Of a stretch of DNA of 64,000 bases, positions 1-11,858 are shown piece by piece. Both the position numbers and the translations under genes were made by a program. Numbering within the stretch: position 1 is the stretch's first letter; each line of letters opens with the position of its first letter. The notes beneath the pieces are model-generated. The model worked only from the letters and a program-made list of their open reading frames with translations. It did no database searches and had not been told where the DNA came from. This DNA comes from Ciborinia camelliae (taxonomy: Eukaryota > Ascomycota > Leotiomycetes > Helotiales > Sclerotiniaceae), in contig JANPYM010000004.1 of the NCBI GenBank assembly GCA_025890175.1, positions 2,709,005-2,773,004 on the forward strand. Reading direction: 5' to 3'.

Positions 1-42
1 ATCATCGCGTTAGATCTTCCAAGGTCGCTCCCGCCTGATCTC

Positions 43-1590
43 CTAAGCCTTCTTACCTTGATCCACCTGATCCTGTATGTCATGGACGTGCGACGATCCG
101 GGGGAGGAAGAAACCGCCTCGAGGACCAATCGTCTCTGATTCAATTCATCAAAGAGAGCCCAATCACCGATTTGCTCGTCGAAAAATTGATCCATGTCCA
201 GGCCTTGAATTTCCGCTTCTTCGGTGACCCGCAAGTGCATGCCGGGGATGGATTTCAGGATGTAGAGCAGAGCGCAGGAGACGACGAATGAGTAGGCGGA
301 GATGGCGGCCATTTCCGCGAATTGTTTGCCCACTTGGATTCCATTACCATCAATGGCACCCGAGGATGAAGTTACGCCGTCGAGCATGCTGACTATTCAT
401 GGGTTAGCGTGAAGTATCATTACTTCGAGGAGTGGAGTACTTACTGGAAGAAGTGGCAAAGATTCCAGTCAAAAGACTTCCCACCATGCCACCGACACCA
501 TGAAGCTTGAAGACGTCCATTCCTTCATCAATATGAATCCATTTATTTAAGTTCTGTAACGATGCGCAGACCACAGCGGTTATGAATCCGATGACTGCAG
601 CCAACCAAACAGAAACATATCCTGCAGCAGGTGTGATCCCCACAAGTCCAGCGATGGCTCCTTCACAGGCTCCTACAAGACTGAATCGTCCACCATGTTT
701 GATATAATCGACGAGGACCCATCCAAGCATTCCGGTGCATGCAGCAGTATTGGTGTTGAATGCAGCTAGCATTGCTCTAATAGAAGCATTGAGAGCACTA
801 CCACCGTTAAATCCAAACCATCCAAACCAAATGAGCACGGTACCAAGGAAGACGAGAGTAGTGTTATGCGGTCTACCATGGGACTTTTCGCCCGTGTGGG
901 TGCGCTTTCCTAAAACAAGGGCATATGCCAAAGCTGACCACCCAGATGCAATATGGACTGGTCCACCACCGGCAAAATCCAAAGAAGGTAGCTTTGTATA
1001 TCGTCAGTTCCAACGCCTTTACGAAAGATCGCACGTCTCAAAAAACTTACATTATACAGCCAACCATTAGAATTCCAAGTCCAACAAGCAATCGGACAAT
1101 AAACAATTGTGGCCCACCAAAAGCCAAAGACTAGACTCGGTACAATTCTCCCTCTTTCAAAAGCACCCCCGACCACAATCTGAACCGTACAGGCGCAGAA
1201 GAGCAACTGATACAAGCAAAACACAATCTCGGGAATGACGGCGCTTCCGGGCGACGGAGCAGCCATAACATTCTTCAAACCGAAGTTCGCAAAATCACCA
1301 ATGAAAGGACCGGCGGTGCGCGAGTAGGCCAGCGAATAGCCCCAGAACATCCATTGGAAAGTGGTGACGGCCGCGACGAGAAGCGATTGAAAGAGCAGGG
1401 TCAGAGCGGATTTTCGACGGGCGAGTCCGCTGTACAGGAGTCCGATGCCGGGAATGATGAGCCAGACGATGAAACCGCAGAAGATGAGGTAGGTGTAGTG
1501 GAATTCGAAGCCGGAATATTGGACGTTGACGTCGACGAGTTCGGGATCGCCGCCATCGGGTATGGAGGAGTTGTAGACGGGGGCACTCAT
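43..1590 (-). CDS. Ammonium permease, Mep/Amt family
   Basis: Predicted plasma-membrane ammonium transporter/sensor of 478 aa. Exons 1590-1051, 991-445 and 392-43 join in frame with consensus gtaag donors; the splices restore WLYN-LPSLDFAGG and FATSSIS-MLDGV. Seen directly: eleven or so hydrophobic segments, the family signature DFAGGGPVHIASG containing the first pore histidine, and KLHGVGGMVG containing the second. The N-terminus is short and outside-facing, and the C-terminal tail of about 90 aa after the last helix is hydrophilic and acidic, as in fungal Mep proteins. The ATG at 1590 is the only in-frame start before the first transmembrane segment. Which Mep paralogue (high- or low-affinity, sensor) cannot be decided from sequence alone. 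The stop codon lies 42 nt from the window edge, so the gene is complete. Confidence 0.95.
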
Positions 1591-2937
1591 GCTGATTTCT
1601 GTATGCGCTGGATTGATCGCTCAACCAGCTGCGTAGGCGGGCGACTCGGAGATTCGGAAAATAGCTGGGATCGTTCCTCTACGCGTAGCATCACGGTGGG
1701 CTCCCCATGCGTTAAGTATTCCATTGCCTCTCCCCCATCATCCCCATTCCCATTCCCGCCGCATCCTTCATACCCACAACCCAACATTCTTATCAGCAGT
1801 GCATCCGAACCATTCCCTTGGGAACCTCCTTGGAAACGCATAAGAGTTTCTTGGCAATCCCTCTATCGACCTTTATCGCACGTTCTCCAGAGTCCATTCA
1901 CATCATTAAATCTTGTCATGGTTGGAAGTCGCCGATAAGTACCTCCGGTCCCTACTGATAATACCATGAACCGAGCACGCTTTACGAAACTTAAGTGACA
2001 CTTTGATCATGGAGGCGTTGGGTGATATCAGGGGTGCTGATAAGACTCTGGATGGGTGATTGGCGGTCAAAGATGGGGGGAAACTTTTGCTGGTTTGGGG
2101 TTAGGTGGGGTGAGCTCGTTGGGTACTAGGTATGTATCATGTATGGTGATGGATCCCGATTGATAGGTTGACCAAGTCACCAAATCGATTCATTCCCTCC
2201 AAATGAACATTTTATTAAACATCATACTCAGATACTCCGTACGAAAGTTCCCTCCCTCCATATAAAATAAACAGATCATCTACAGTACCAATTCATCATT
2301 TGACCTTAGTTTCACTTGATCACCGAGTGAGTTTCTTACCATGTACTTGTACCCGTTTGCCACGTGCAACAAGGTATTGTCAATCGTAATGAATGATAAG
2401 ATCGATCTTCACCAATCTTAGGTACTATAGGTATCCTTGGTCCTAGAATCTTATACGGTGGGAATGGGTCCAGATTCCTATGAGTATATAACGAGTTCGA
2501 ATCAATAGGGAGATGGCATCATCTTGAGGATGGATGGCATGGCGCTGTGCTTATTGGCTATGAGCGATGATCAATGATCAATGATCAATGATCAAACCAA
2601 GTGGAATATAACAGACATGCAAATGATAATCTTAAGTTCATGCATAACAAAACTATCAGGATTCAGGATTCAGGATTCATATTCAACACCTCCCCCCAAC
2701 AAATAAATCATTTCAAACCCCTCAAATACCAAATACCCAAAATTCAAGTAATCCTGTACATGCACCTACACCTGCACCTACACCCGCACGATTTCTCGTA
2801 ATCTATGATCCATCCCACTTGCAAGTTGCAATACTCATACCCTTCATAATCAACAATCAACAATCAACAATCACCCCCAAACACATACACATACACACTC
2901 CACTCATCCATCCCATCCCACCCCATCCCACCTCACC
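1591..2937. other. Intergenic region upstream of the ammonium permease
   Basis: No convincing gene. It should contain the permease promoter at its left side. It holds a short TGATCAA-type repeat (about 2566-2595), C-rich low-complexity DNA near 2860-2937 and CTACACCTGCACC-like tracts near 2765. Small ORFs here have no coding character. Confidence 0.5.
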
Positions 2938-3537
2938 TCATCTCAAAGGTCCATGATTCCCCTCCCCCGCATTCCGAACCCCCTTCGCCACCCGCGCGGC
3001 CCCTCCTTCGATCCCCTCGCCTACATCTTTGATGCCGTCGCCGACTGGTTTGCCTATTGTATATATGGATTTTGTTAGTAAAGTTCGGCCTTTATCCATC
3101 CATCCATTCATTCATCCATCTACTCCCTCAAAGTATTCTGTGTAGAAGAAGAAGAAAAAGAAGAAGAACAAAAAGAAGAACAAGAAAAGAAAAACCACAA
3201 ACCAGCACTCCCCGTAACCCCATTAACCGTTTCTCCCAATCCTCTCCCCACAGCCCCAACTACCCCTCCTACGGTATTCGTGACGCCTGAGATGCCATTT
3301 CTGCGATTTGGGTTGATTGGTTGGTTAGTTGGTTGGTTGGTTGGTTCTCATATATATATATTTGTTTTCTCGCAACGAAATGAGGTGGGGAAGGGGGAAG
3401 GGGGGGAAAGGCAAAAGGAGATGAGAATAGGAAAGGAGATGGGAAAGGGAAAGAAGTGAAGAAAAACACACATACCCAACCGTACTAGTAACCCAAGTAA
3501 CACCACCCGAGACACCCGATTTATCATTGATAGGCAT
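2938..3537 (-). CDS. Small Gly/Val-rich protein, 91 aa, three exons
   Basis: Reconstructed by hand from exons 3537-3476, 3300-3203 and 3053-2938 (62, 98 and 116 nt; 92 codons including stop). The splices use gtatgt, gtttgt and cag/tag sites and keep one frame. The product starts MPINDKSGVSGGVTW, continues with recurring V-T-x-T-V-G-G / G-A-V-G-R-G-L-G-E-T-V segments, and ends KGVRNAGEGNHGPLR. The alternation of Gly, Val and Thr with few aromatics suggests an amphipathic or disordered chain rather than an enzyme. There is no signal peptide or transmembrane helix. I recall similar small conserved proteins in other filamentous fungi but cannot name a family, so the function is unknown. The second intron (about 149 nt) is unusually purine/pyrimidine-biased. 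Confidence 0.7.
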
Positions 3538-4480
3538 GTTAATAGGTATTGATGGATCTTGCTATAAATATATACTAGATGGGTAGGTAGGTAGGTAGGT
3601 ATTTCGAGCCTTTCGATTCTTTATTTTCTGTTCGGGCAAGATTTGGGAATATCGATGTAGGTATGGGTATAGGTATAGGTATAGGTGGAATGAATCTGGA
3701 GATGTAAATGAATCTGGAGATGTGTAAATGTAAATGGAAATCACAAGATGTAGATCATAGATAGATTGCATACACTCCCACATACATCCATACATTCATC
3801 CATACATACATATATATACACCACTGATTCACGGAAGGATAATGATGATGAAGATCTGACGTCACAGCATCAGCATCACATGCATGCATGTACCTACCTA
3901 GGTAGGTATGCATCACAAGGATGCCAAAACCAGATCTGGGGTTTTATAATCCAATCCAACCTCTCCCTCGACCGTGTGCCAGCCACAGCCACAGCCACCG
4001 TCTCAATCTTGGTTGGTAGGTTGGTAGGTATTGTAAGTGGTGATTGATTGATCATTTCCATCCATCCATCCATCCATTGGTTGTAAACCAACCAACTACC
4101 TGACATGGTTAGATTCCATTAGGTTAGGTGAGTGAGGTGAGGTAAGGTTTATCCAATGAGATATAATGAGAGAGAATGAATATCCAGGATACCTACCTAT
4201 ACATATCTAAATATCATTTGAGAGTGATGCCCCGAAGATATTTGAGGCTGACAAGAACGAAGAATATGGATATTGATGCGGTTGGTATCCGATGATAAAG
4301 TATGAGTCGAGTGTTTCACGAGAAGTTCGACATCAAGCGCCATCCAACGCCTTTAATATCGATAGGAAAATACAATATGAGTATTACATGTTAAGAGAGC
4401 TTTTTCGAAGCCGGGGGCCATTTAACTCAAGCGATATGCTCAATCTAAATTAACAAATGATGGCACCCCTAACTAGGTAA
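3538..4480. other. Repeat-rich spacer
   Basis: No gene seen. It includes a (TAGG)5 run at 3582-3601, GGTATAGGTATAGG repeats near 3662-3686, a palindromic CTACCTAGGTAGGTA at about 3894-3908 and CCATCCATCC runs near 4060. It should hold the promoter of the small gene on its left and the 3' end of the TFIIIC subunit gene on its right. Confidence 0.5.
3582..3601. repeat. (TAGG)n microsatellite
   Basis: Five uninterrupted TAGG units. The same tetranucleotide recurs at 26053-26078 and in many shorter palindromic forms in this window. Confidence 0.9.
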
Positions 4481-6027
4481 CTATTCCATTTCAAAATCTT
4501 CCTCGAATCCAGCATCATCATCATAGACCATTTCTCCATCTTCTCCATATTCATATTCATCCATTTCATCCATCTCCGCATTATCATCCACGCCATAATC
4601 CCCCGCCTCCATATCCTCCTCGTCTTCCCCAATAGAATATGATCGTGGCGTCATATCAGCCACACCGTCAAAACCTGTATCCATTTCCTCTTCATCGCCT
4701 GGGGTAGTATTATTCATCAAGTAATTCGTAAGTCCACCCGGAGGTCTTCTCACAACAGGCTGAGCATCCGCATTCACAGTCTTCTTCCTTCCACCATGTC
4801 TTATCTTTCTCCCATCAGGTCCAATACCCCTAAGTTTATCTTCCGCAGCCAAAATCTCATTATCCTTAGCCATCTGATCTAATCTTTGCTGTCCATCAGC
4901 CCGACTCATTTTGCCTGTCGCCATAGCTTTCCGTATCTGCGCTACCTCGGCTGCTTGTTTCTGCTTCATCACTGCTCTCCATTGTCGATTTGTATTTCTT
5001 CTTTGTGCCATAACCGTAACATGATCTTTCTCGCGCCTCGATTCCTTGATTTGAATTAAAGATTGCAAGAAAAATGCTTGATTTTTCCGTTGCTCAGAAG
5101 CTGACACACCAACTGGTATCTTGAGTTCACGTATATTACCAGACCTCCAGAAATAATTGCGACGTTTCCTGGCAGGGCCTCCCATAGGATCTTTATCCTC
5201 AGCTTTTGTCCTGACAGATGTTATGCGTGCCGAGCTTGCAGCCAACAAATCAACTTCATTGGATACTGACTGTAAAATGGGCAATTTACTATTGGGATCG
5301 TGTGCCGTGAAGAGTAATTCTGTGCCCATGTTTTCTTCCCATTGACATTGGTAAATGTTTCCCTCATAAGATACAACTGGATGGTCTTCATGCAGACCCA
5401 ATATTTGAACTTCGGGTTTGGTCTCTGCCGAAGCCTCTCCTCCACGCTGTGTATCTGCGATGAAATTTGAGTATTGTTCTCCGGTTGATTTCTTAGGGAC
5501 TTCGACAGATTTGGGCTTTGGTTCTGGTGGTGCAGCTTCAGCTTCCACAGGCTCTTCCTCTTCACGTTCCGCCGGCTCATCATCATCCTCGTCATCCTCA
5601 GCACTGGGCGATTTCTTTGCGCTCTTGCCTTTGCCTTTTCCTTTGCCTTTGTCCTTGTCAGGCCTTTCCTTATCAACTATGATGGTCGTCGAGTCACCAA
5701 GATGTCTTCGATGTTTCCCAAGACCAGGATTTAACCATTTTTTCGCATTGCGACGCGGATGTGTTTGGGTCAACTTTCTTTTGACCGGGACACTTGGGGT
5801 AGTAAGATCGAGAGTTACATAGAATATCTATTGGAAAGTAATCAGCATTGTTTATACAGCAAGTATTCCTTGTGGCTAATTACTTCTTTCTCCGTAGTAG
5901 AGTATTCGTATTCAAATTCATCCTCATCTTCTTCACCAAGGTCTGCGATATTGATACTCATGGGCATTGAATATGGATCTTGAGGTGGGGCATCTGCTGC
6001 AGAAGCAGAGCCATTGTGATTGGCCAT
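4481..6027 (-). CDS. TFIIIC subunit 6 / tau55-related domain protein
   Basis: Two exons, 6027-5884 and 5827-4481, give 496 aa; the 56-nt intron (gtaatt...atag) joins STTEKE to IFYVTLDLTTPSV. The conserved core is the TFIIIC tau55-related triple-barrel domain: the strand YVTLDLTTP at residues about 50-58 and, after an acidic/Lys-rich linker, the region around VQILGLHEDHPVVSYEGNIY and the phrase NMGTELLFTA, which correspond to the beta-barrel of human GTF3C6 (established family knowledge; my alignment is from memory). It would act in RNA polymerase III initiation at tRNA and 5S genes. The fungal copy is long: a basic middle region is followed by a very acidic C-terminal tail (Glu/Asp/Met/Tyr-rich, about the last 70 residues). 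Identification rests on the domain pattern, not on a search. Confidence 0.82.
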
Positions 6028-6932
6028 CAGGGTCTATGATATGGATGTAATGTTCGATGAATTAACAGAAGCAGAGGCATCTGGTATGATAGTTGTAGGT
6101 TTATGAGAAAATGTGATTTTTTGTTACAGGAAATCGGGAATGATGTAGAATCTTTGGGGTGAGTACTTGAATTGGGGAACCTCGCCGGAAATTTGTTTCT
6201 GCCTGAGGCTTTGATCCTCTTGGAACGGGTCGGGCTACCCGCGCGTGAACCTAGTACCTCCAGCTACCTTAAATCTCTAATGGAAGCTCAAAATTGTGGC
6301 CTTTCAAAAAACCATTACAAATGCATTTGATAATATTATCTTTCAATTTTAAAATAATGTTAAAGCCCTGCTTCCTCTTAGTAAATATTTAAGATATCGA
6401 AGAATAATAAAAGCCTCGAGAGGTTGATATATGGTATTGGAATTACTGAGCACTTCGGGTAAGGTTAGGTACCATTCCAAGGTCTAATCAAAAACCTCCA
6501 AATGATCAAATTTGTATTTGAAGTCAACTGCCTTCCCAACACCGGACTATTTCTTAAACATTATTTAGTATTATTTTAGCTTTGCTTCTTTGCAGTTCAG
6601 TTATCCAATTTGAAGTTGTTCAGATGGTTGTGAAGCAGATGGTTGTGAAGATGGGTTATCTGGTATTGAAAAAGTAGTCTTGGGAGAAATAAATTGCATA
6701 TTGAACCCTAAATACCTTCCTATACCTATTTATACCTAGGATCACTTGTAAATATTCCAATTCAAATCAAACAATCAAATGGTCACTCAGGTTTAGATGC
6801 CTAGAATTTTAAGAAGTGTGCCTTGATGTGTGATATATTTCATCCATTGTATTGTGTGCCTCCCTCTCCTTCAGAGCCCGAATAGAACCACTACTCCGCC
6901 CCCCCCAACGAGTATACCGAAGAGCAAACTCC
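6028..6932. other. Intergenic spacer
   Basis: Nothing beyond the promoter of the TFIIIC subunit gene (right of 6027) and the terminator side of the methyltransferase gene. It is AT-rich with a C-run at 6899-6906. Confidence 0.5.
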
Positions 6933-7842
6933 TCACTTCTCCATTATTCCCACGGTATGAGGAATGACCTTATAAGAAGGCTCACCTTTTGCCTGCTTTA
7001 ACCCAAATTTAGTCCATTTTCCAACCTCCCTCAAAGACTTCTCCGTATCTCTTGTGAGCGAACATCCACCCAAGCAATGAGGCCACACAATGTTGATCAA
7101 TGCTATATACAGGTTAATAATAAGTCTTCCAGGCTTGCACATTGACACTTACACTGATACTTCGCGATCCAAGTTCCCTCTTTCGCAACCACATGTTCAT
7201 AAACCGCCCAAACACCACCATTCCTCAACTTCTTGTACAAATCTCTAATCATCTCTTCGGGTTCATCTACACTACACAGACACAAGATTGTAACAACGGA
7301 ATCGACACTATCATCATCAATTCCCCATTTGGTCAATCCTTCGACTCCGCATTCCGCAATTTCATAGATATCAGTGAGCCCCGCATCCTTGATTCTTCTT
7401 CTCAAACTATCGTAATGATCACGATTTGGCTCTACACCATAGATCTTGGTGACTTTAGACTTGTCAAAGACGTGTAACCACTATTTTTATCAGCCGCTGA
7501 TATTGGTATTACCCCTCACTCCTCGTCTTCTCCTCTTAATAAGCAAAAAGCTATTCGTACCTCACCACTACCGGGACCAATATCCAACACAATGCCCCTA
7601 GCTGCCTTAATCAAAGGCTCAGCTTTCTCACTAGCAGTTTCCCTCACGGAAGGACCATAAACACCCCAGAAACGTGCAAACCATAAATCTTTGATCCTAT
7701 TCACGGAACTGAGAACAGCGATATTATTCGAAACGAGAAGAGAAAATAATGTCCCGGGTAGAAAAGAAAGTGATATAATCATGAACTGGACCGGGAACCA
7801 AAGATGTAGGAGAACATCTTGAATGTATTCTTTCGTATTCAT
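6933..7842 (-). CDS. METTL7-like SAM-dependent methyltransferase
   Basis: Three exons (7842-7561, 7480-7153, 7102-6933) give 259 aa. The splices restore DIGPGSGEWLHVFDKSKV and KYQ-S-LINIVWPHCLGGC. Seen: an N-terminal hydrophobic segment at about residues 14-40 (membrane anchor); the SAM-binding motif I VLDIGPGSGE; an acidic motif II loop IYGVEPNRD; and the LRNGGVWAVYEHV strand of class I methyltransferases. The C-terminal block with CSLTRDTEKSL parallels the C-terminus of METTL7A/B-type proteins, which are membrane-associated thiol or lipid methyltransferases. The substrate in this fungus is unknown. The start at 7842 is the first ATG before the hydrophobic segment. Confidence 0.85.
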
Positions 7843-9193
7843 TTCGACTCACAGATTACAGATGATAAACTTGAAAGTGGGGTAAAACAGAGAGAAAGAA
7901 GGAAGAAACTGATCTTAGGATGGAAACGAACGGTTGATGAAGAACCCTAGGTATTTATAAGGAAATCACTCGTGAGTCTTATAGGGTGTATGAGGTTACA
8001 CTTGGTGTCAGACTACTAGATAGGCAGATAGATGACGGTGTAGATTAGATGAATGGATGTAAATTGATGTCTAGGCGACATTTGATACGCCCACCTTCAT
8101 AGGTGCACCCTTTCACAACGACATCAATCTGGAATATCCAATCCAATCCTTTACCCAGAACCGAAATCACGAACGAGTTCGGTGCAGTCCGGGTTATCAC
8201 GATAGCCCTCACTAGACCAATATGCAGTCTTGAAGAAGGAGCAAGTATCCCAAGGGGAACCAGTGGAATTGAATAATAAAACGTTCGAGGTACTCTCGCT
8301 TCTTTGTGTAACATTGTAGAAGGTGTGTGAAAGGGGGGAAGCTGATAAATAGGACATTGAGTTGGTTCTCCATGGAAATATATTTGTGGGGTTGAAAGTC
8401 TGTATTTAATAATTTTATATAACAATGAATCATACACTACTATTTAAAATAAGCAAATATCATACCTATAAATCTATCCTCACACAAGTTCTTTAGAACT
8501 GAATAGACAGACAGACCTCGGGAGGCTACATAATTGTATGACATGCAACACCCCTCTCCTCAAACATTTGCAACCTTTACCATGCATCTGAACTTTTAAG
8601 AGAGTCTATGACCTTGAATCGCCAGACCATTAGGGTTGATTTATTGATCCTGAAAGAAGTAGACAGTCATTCTGAACTATTGTGAATCCAAGAGCCAGAG
8701 TTCATCATGAAAATGATTATCCTCACATTCCCAACCCCCCATCCTTCACCATCACTCATTTCAAACTTCACCATCACCAAACCTCACTTCGGCAGTCTCA
8801 ACACTCGGTAACTGCCATCCTTCCTTTACCATCCGAACCAGATATATATATAAACTAGTGTATGGATATATCTCAACTGCGCCTTCGGCTCGTGTCCCAA
8901 TTCCCTTTCTTTCAGCAAGGAACAATCCCAACAAAAATCTTGCCAATTTGTCCAACTTCCTCGAGTTGTTATATAAGATTCTTTGAGATTGATTGATACT
9001 CCACCACTATTCCATTTACACTGACGTCAGGATACTTGATTATTATTCGGTTGCCGCTCTCTGTGTTTGTAAGTTATTGTCCTGTTCTCCTTGGGCAACG
9101 CTGTCGCGTCAAGTCCAATTGTTCAAATTAATTAGAGTGCCTGACATGATGCAATGTAGTTATCTCACCACCACAATCACAACCACAACCACC
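7843..9193. other. Spacer with a decayed small gene
   Basis: It contains the frameshifted relic annotated separately at 8045-8357 and the promoter of the methyltransferase gene. The remainder has no supported gene; the minus-strand ORF at 8761-8955 begins with a non-ATG codon and lacks coding features. Confidence 0.45.
8045..8357 (-). pseudogene. Frameshifted small Cys-containing protein relic
   Basis: Two abutting minus-strand reading frames read like one protein broken by a one-base shift. The upstream frame (from 8357) contains GSPWDTCSFFKTAYWSSEG and DNPDCTELVRDFGSG and then hits a stop near 8147. The downstream frame carries on with KGLDWIFQIDVVVKGCTYEG and stops at 8045. The shift falls in the TTCTGGGTAAAGG stretch, which is too short for an intron (26 nt to the next AG). 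Several Cys residues and N-glycosylation motifs (NVT, NST) suggest a secreted protein, but no signal peptide is visible in frame. It could be a true pseudogene or a base-call error. Family not recognised. Confidence 0.35.
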
Positions 9194-9766
9194 ATGCCAC
9201 CGACCCATGCTGATCGCCGCCCTCCCTTCCCTTCACTTCCCTCACCAGAGCCCTACACCCTAACCTCCACCACACCCCCCAGTCTCCCAGACTGGGCGAC
9301 CCCTTCTCCTCGCAACCGCATCCTGACCTTTACCATGGGCATTCGACCACAAACCTGGGACATTAACATTAGCAGCAGCGGATTGGAGCCCAACCAGGTG
9401 ACACTACATTTCCAGCGCACCTACGACCCAGCAGCCACTGGGGCGGTAGACATACTTTTGCGGGCGTTCCAATTGAATGGGGCAGTGGACGATGTGGCTC
9501 GTGGGGTTGTGGGGGATGGAGTCAGGATGGAGATGAGATGGAGAATCCGGGGGGAGGTGAGAGGGTTTGGGACTGGGTTGGACGGGGGAGGGTGGGGAGG
9601 AGGGATAGGNNNNNNNNNNGGACGGGGGAGGGTGGGGAGGAGGGATAGGTTTTTGGAGCGTTTGGGGTTGCGGGAGGTGGGGGATAGTGGATGGGCGAGG
9701 AGGGTGGAGGTCGCGGGGGTGGAGGAGATTTGGATCAGGGGGGAAGGGAGGTGGTGGGAGGGATGA
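9194..9766 (+). CDS. Unrecognised protein interrupted by assembly gap
   Basis: An open frame begins at ATG 9194 in a good context (CCACCATGCC); an in-frame ATG also exists at 9146. The first half reads PSPRNRILTFTMGIRPQTWD, then a region around LHFQRTYDPAATGAVDILLR, with GC-rich, codon-like composition. It then passes into Gly/Arg-rich low complexity and the run of Ns at 9610-9619. The 30 nt before the Ns are repeated after them, so the true junction and the downstream frame are unknown: as printed the frame ends at 9766, while collapsing the duplicate puts translation in another open frame ending near 9846. No family recognised and no function assigned. Confidence 0.45.
   Translation: MPPTHADRRPPFPSLPSPEPYTLTSTTPPSLPDWATPSPRNRILTFTMGIRPQTWDINISSSGLEPNQVTLHFQRTYDPAATGAVDILLRAFQLNGAVDDVARGVVGDGVRMEMRWRIRGEVRGFGTGLDGGGWGGGIXXXXGRGRVGRRDRFLERLGLREVGDSGWARRVEVAGVEEIWIRGEGRWWEG
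9610..9619. other. Assembly gap (10 N) with duplicated flanks
   Basis: Ten Ns lie between two copies of the same 30-nt G-rich sequence (about 9580-9609 and 9620-9649). This is what an unclosed contig overlap leaves behind, so the duplication is probably artefactual. Confidence 0.9.
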
Positions 9767-10172
9767 AGGGGAGTTGTTTTGGGGGACCTGGGGAAGTGTT
9801 CATTATCTGGTCTGGCGGTTTGGTTTGATTTCGTCGTTTGAACTATAAATGGTATGTCAGTCGTCAGGTCTGACTTCTTCTATTCTCAACTTTCAACTAA
9901 CCATAAACTGCAGCGATTTTATTGAAGTCTTGCTTTGTGTTTTTTTTGTTTGATTTATATTGATTCTTCTTCTTTCGTTAGATTATATACCCAATGTTAT
10001 GGATAAGCACCAGAGAGGATAAAAAATCTGTCAAAATCATCACAAGCCATCATGACATACCACATTAAAGCAAAAGTTTGATGATACAAGGATATATACA
10101 TACGAATCCTCATCTGGAACTGTATCCTCTATTTTGGACCCACGTCCTACCACGAATACGAAACGCAAAATT
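9767..10172. other. Intergenic region
   Basis: No gene. It contains T-rich runs around 9938-9975 that may be 3' end signals of the left-hand ORF. Confidence 0.4.
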
Positions 10173-11183
10173 TTACTGCCATTCAGGCTTGAAAACCTCC
10201 TTACTCCATGGCTCACTCGTCAAATTCGTCAAACCCTTAATATTCTCGCAAGTCTTTCTTCCACTCATTGGTCCCGGAGCTGGTACCTTAACACCTCCCT
10301 TATTATAAATTTTCCCAGCATCCTTTCCTACTTCCGCACCGGACTTTACGTTCTTATCGTCGCCAGTAATGGCACCCTTTCCACCTTCACCACTGGCAAT
10401 ATCTGAGGCGCTGGCTTGGAGTGCCCTGATTAATTTGACGGTTGATTCGGGTGTCAAATCTTCATAAAAGTCGTCGTTGATTTGGACCATTGGTGCGTTA
10501 ACGCATGCGCCCAAACATTCGACTTCGACGAATGTGAATAGTCCGTCCTTTGTGGTATGGCCAGGCTTGATACCAAGCTCTCCTTCAATTGCTTTAACGA
10601 TCGAATCACTTCCGCATCCTCCCAATTGACATGGAGTCTATTTGCAGGAGAACTCATCAGTACTTATCATCAAGGCCAAATTCCCCCACTAATATAGAGA
10701 AAACATACCGTAGTACAAGCCTGGACATGGAATTTGCCCACTGGATTCCTGTTATACATAGTATAGAAGGTAGCCACCTCATAAACTCTCATAGGAGGCA
10801 TCTCCAGTAATCTAGCCACCTCATTCATAACACTCAAACTTGTGAATCCATGTTGGCGTTGTCCGAGATCGAGAATGGGCATGACGGCGGCCTTTTTGTA
10901 TTGTGGGGGATAACGTTTGAGGATTTCTTCGATAATCTTCTCATTTTGCGGTGTGAACTTGAATGGAATAGAGGCATTATTTTGTGGTGTATCGCGATGC
11001 TACAGGATTCGATATCAGTAGTTGCTAGATGGCATAATCGGAGCTTCATTAGAGACATACAACATTAAGAGAATCGCTGGATAATCTGCTGCTGGCAACG
11101 AACGACCGACATTGTGATCGTGAAGCTATTCTTGCTGGTCTGAATGCGGATCGAAAGACGAAGGGGGTTATTTTGGAAGTCAT
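10173..11183 (-). CDS. NADH:ubiquinone oxidoreductase 24-kDa subunit (NDUFV2/NuoE)
   Basis: Three exons (11183-11061, 10999-10709, 10637-10173) give 292 aa. The product starts with an Arg/Ser-rich, acid-poor N-terminus ([20 protein letters not shown]) typical of a mitochondrial presequence, followed by [19 protein letters not shown], the usual start of the mature fold. Core motifs: [17 protein letters not shown], the first cysteine pair in CTTTPC (across the second splice) and the second pair in ECLGAC. These four Cys bind the [2Fe-2S] cluster N1a in the complex I peripheral arm. The C-terminal tail after about residue 225 is Gly/Lys-rich and longer than in animals, as in other fungi. Assignment is firm. 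Confidence 0.96.
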
Positions 11184-11858
11184 TGTCGCGGTGAGGAGGC
11201 GCAATGGGGAATTGTCAAGTGAGGATATATTTGTCTATGATATTGATTGATTTTAGTTCTCGGATGGCCGCCGTATTGGTATCGTCGGTTCTTTGATTGG
11301 CCGATAAAACTGATGGTAGTTTTGAGCATGAAGTGGGTATATTTCGGTATTACAGTAGTCGGGGATGTGTCAGCCCTTCAAGGCAAGCTTCAAGTTTCCT
11401 CTCATTATTGCTAGACAACTTCATGTTTTATATTGGAAATGGACTCAATTGACTAGATTTCGAAGCTTTTGAATTCACTCAAGAACTTTCATACTCCCAT
11501 GAATTTGTTCTTGATTTGCCAAATACATCACATCCTCCAAACTACATACTCGGGTTTTCAATGTATCTTATTGTCACGAGCTTGTTGATTCAAGAGATCT
11601 AGGTACCATCTAGACGACATACTGTAAGTACCTAGCCTATGTTCATGAATTAACCCAAGACGCGAACCAGGCCTCAAACTTTGATATGCAATTTACCACT
11701 ACCAGATTTCATACAATTGAGCTCGGGGAGTTACTATCTATTGGGTTCATCTCTCATGTTCAGAGTAAATTTCATGACCGAAGGCTAGGCCTTGCCTTCC
11801 ATACCTACGCTGGCATATTATTATCTCCAAATGATTGTACTCGCCCCCCCTCGAAAGT
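11184..11858. other. Intergenic region
   Basis: Holds the promoter of the complex I subunit gene and the 3' flank of the aquaporin gene. No other gene or notable repeat seen. Confidence 0.5.

Noticed and set aside
2490..2510. B-box-like AGTTCGAATC as a tRNA gene
   Set aside because: No A box at the right distance and no cloverleaf pairing.
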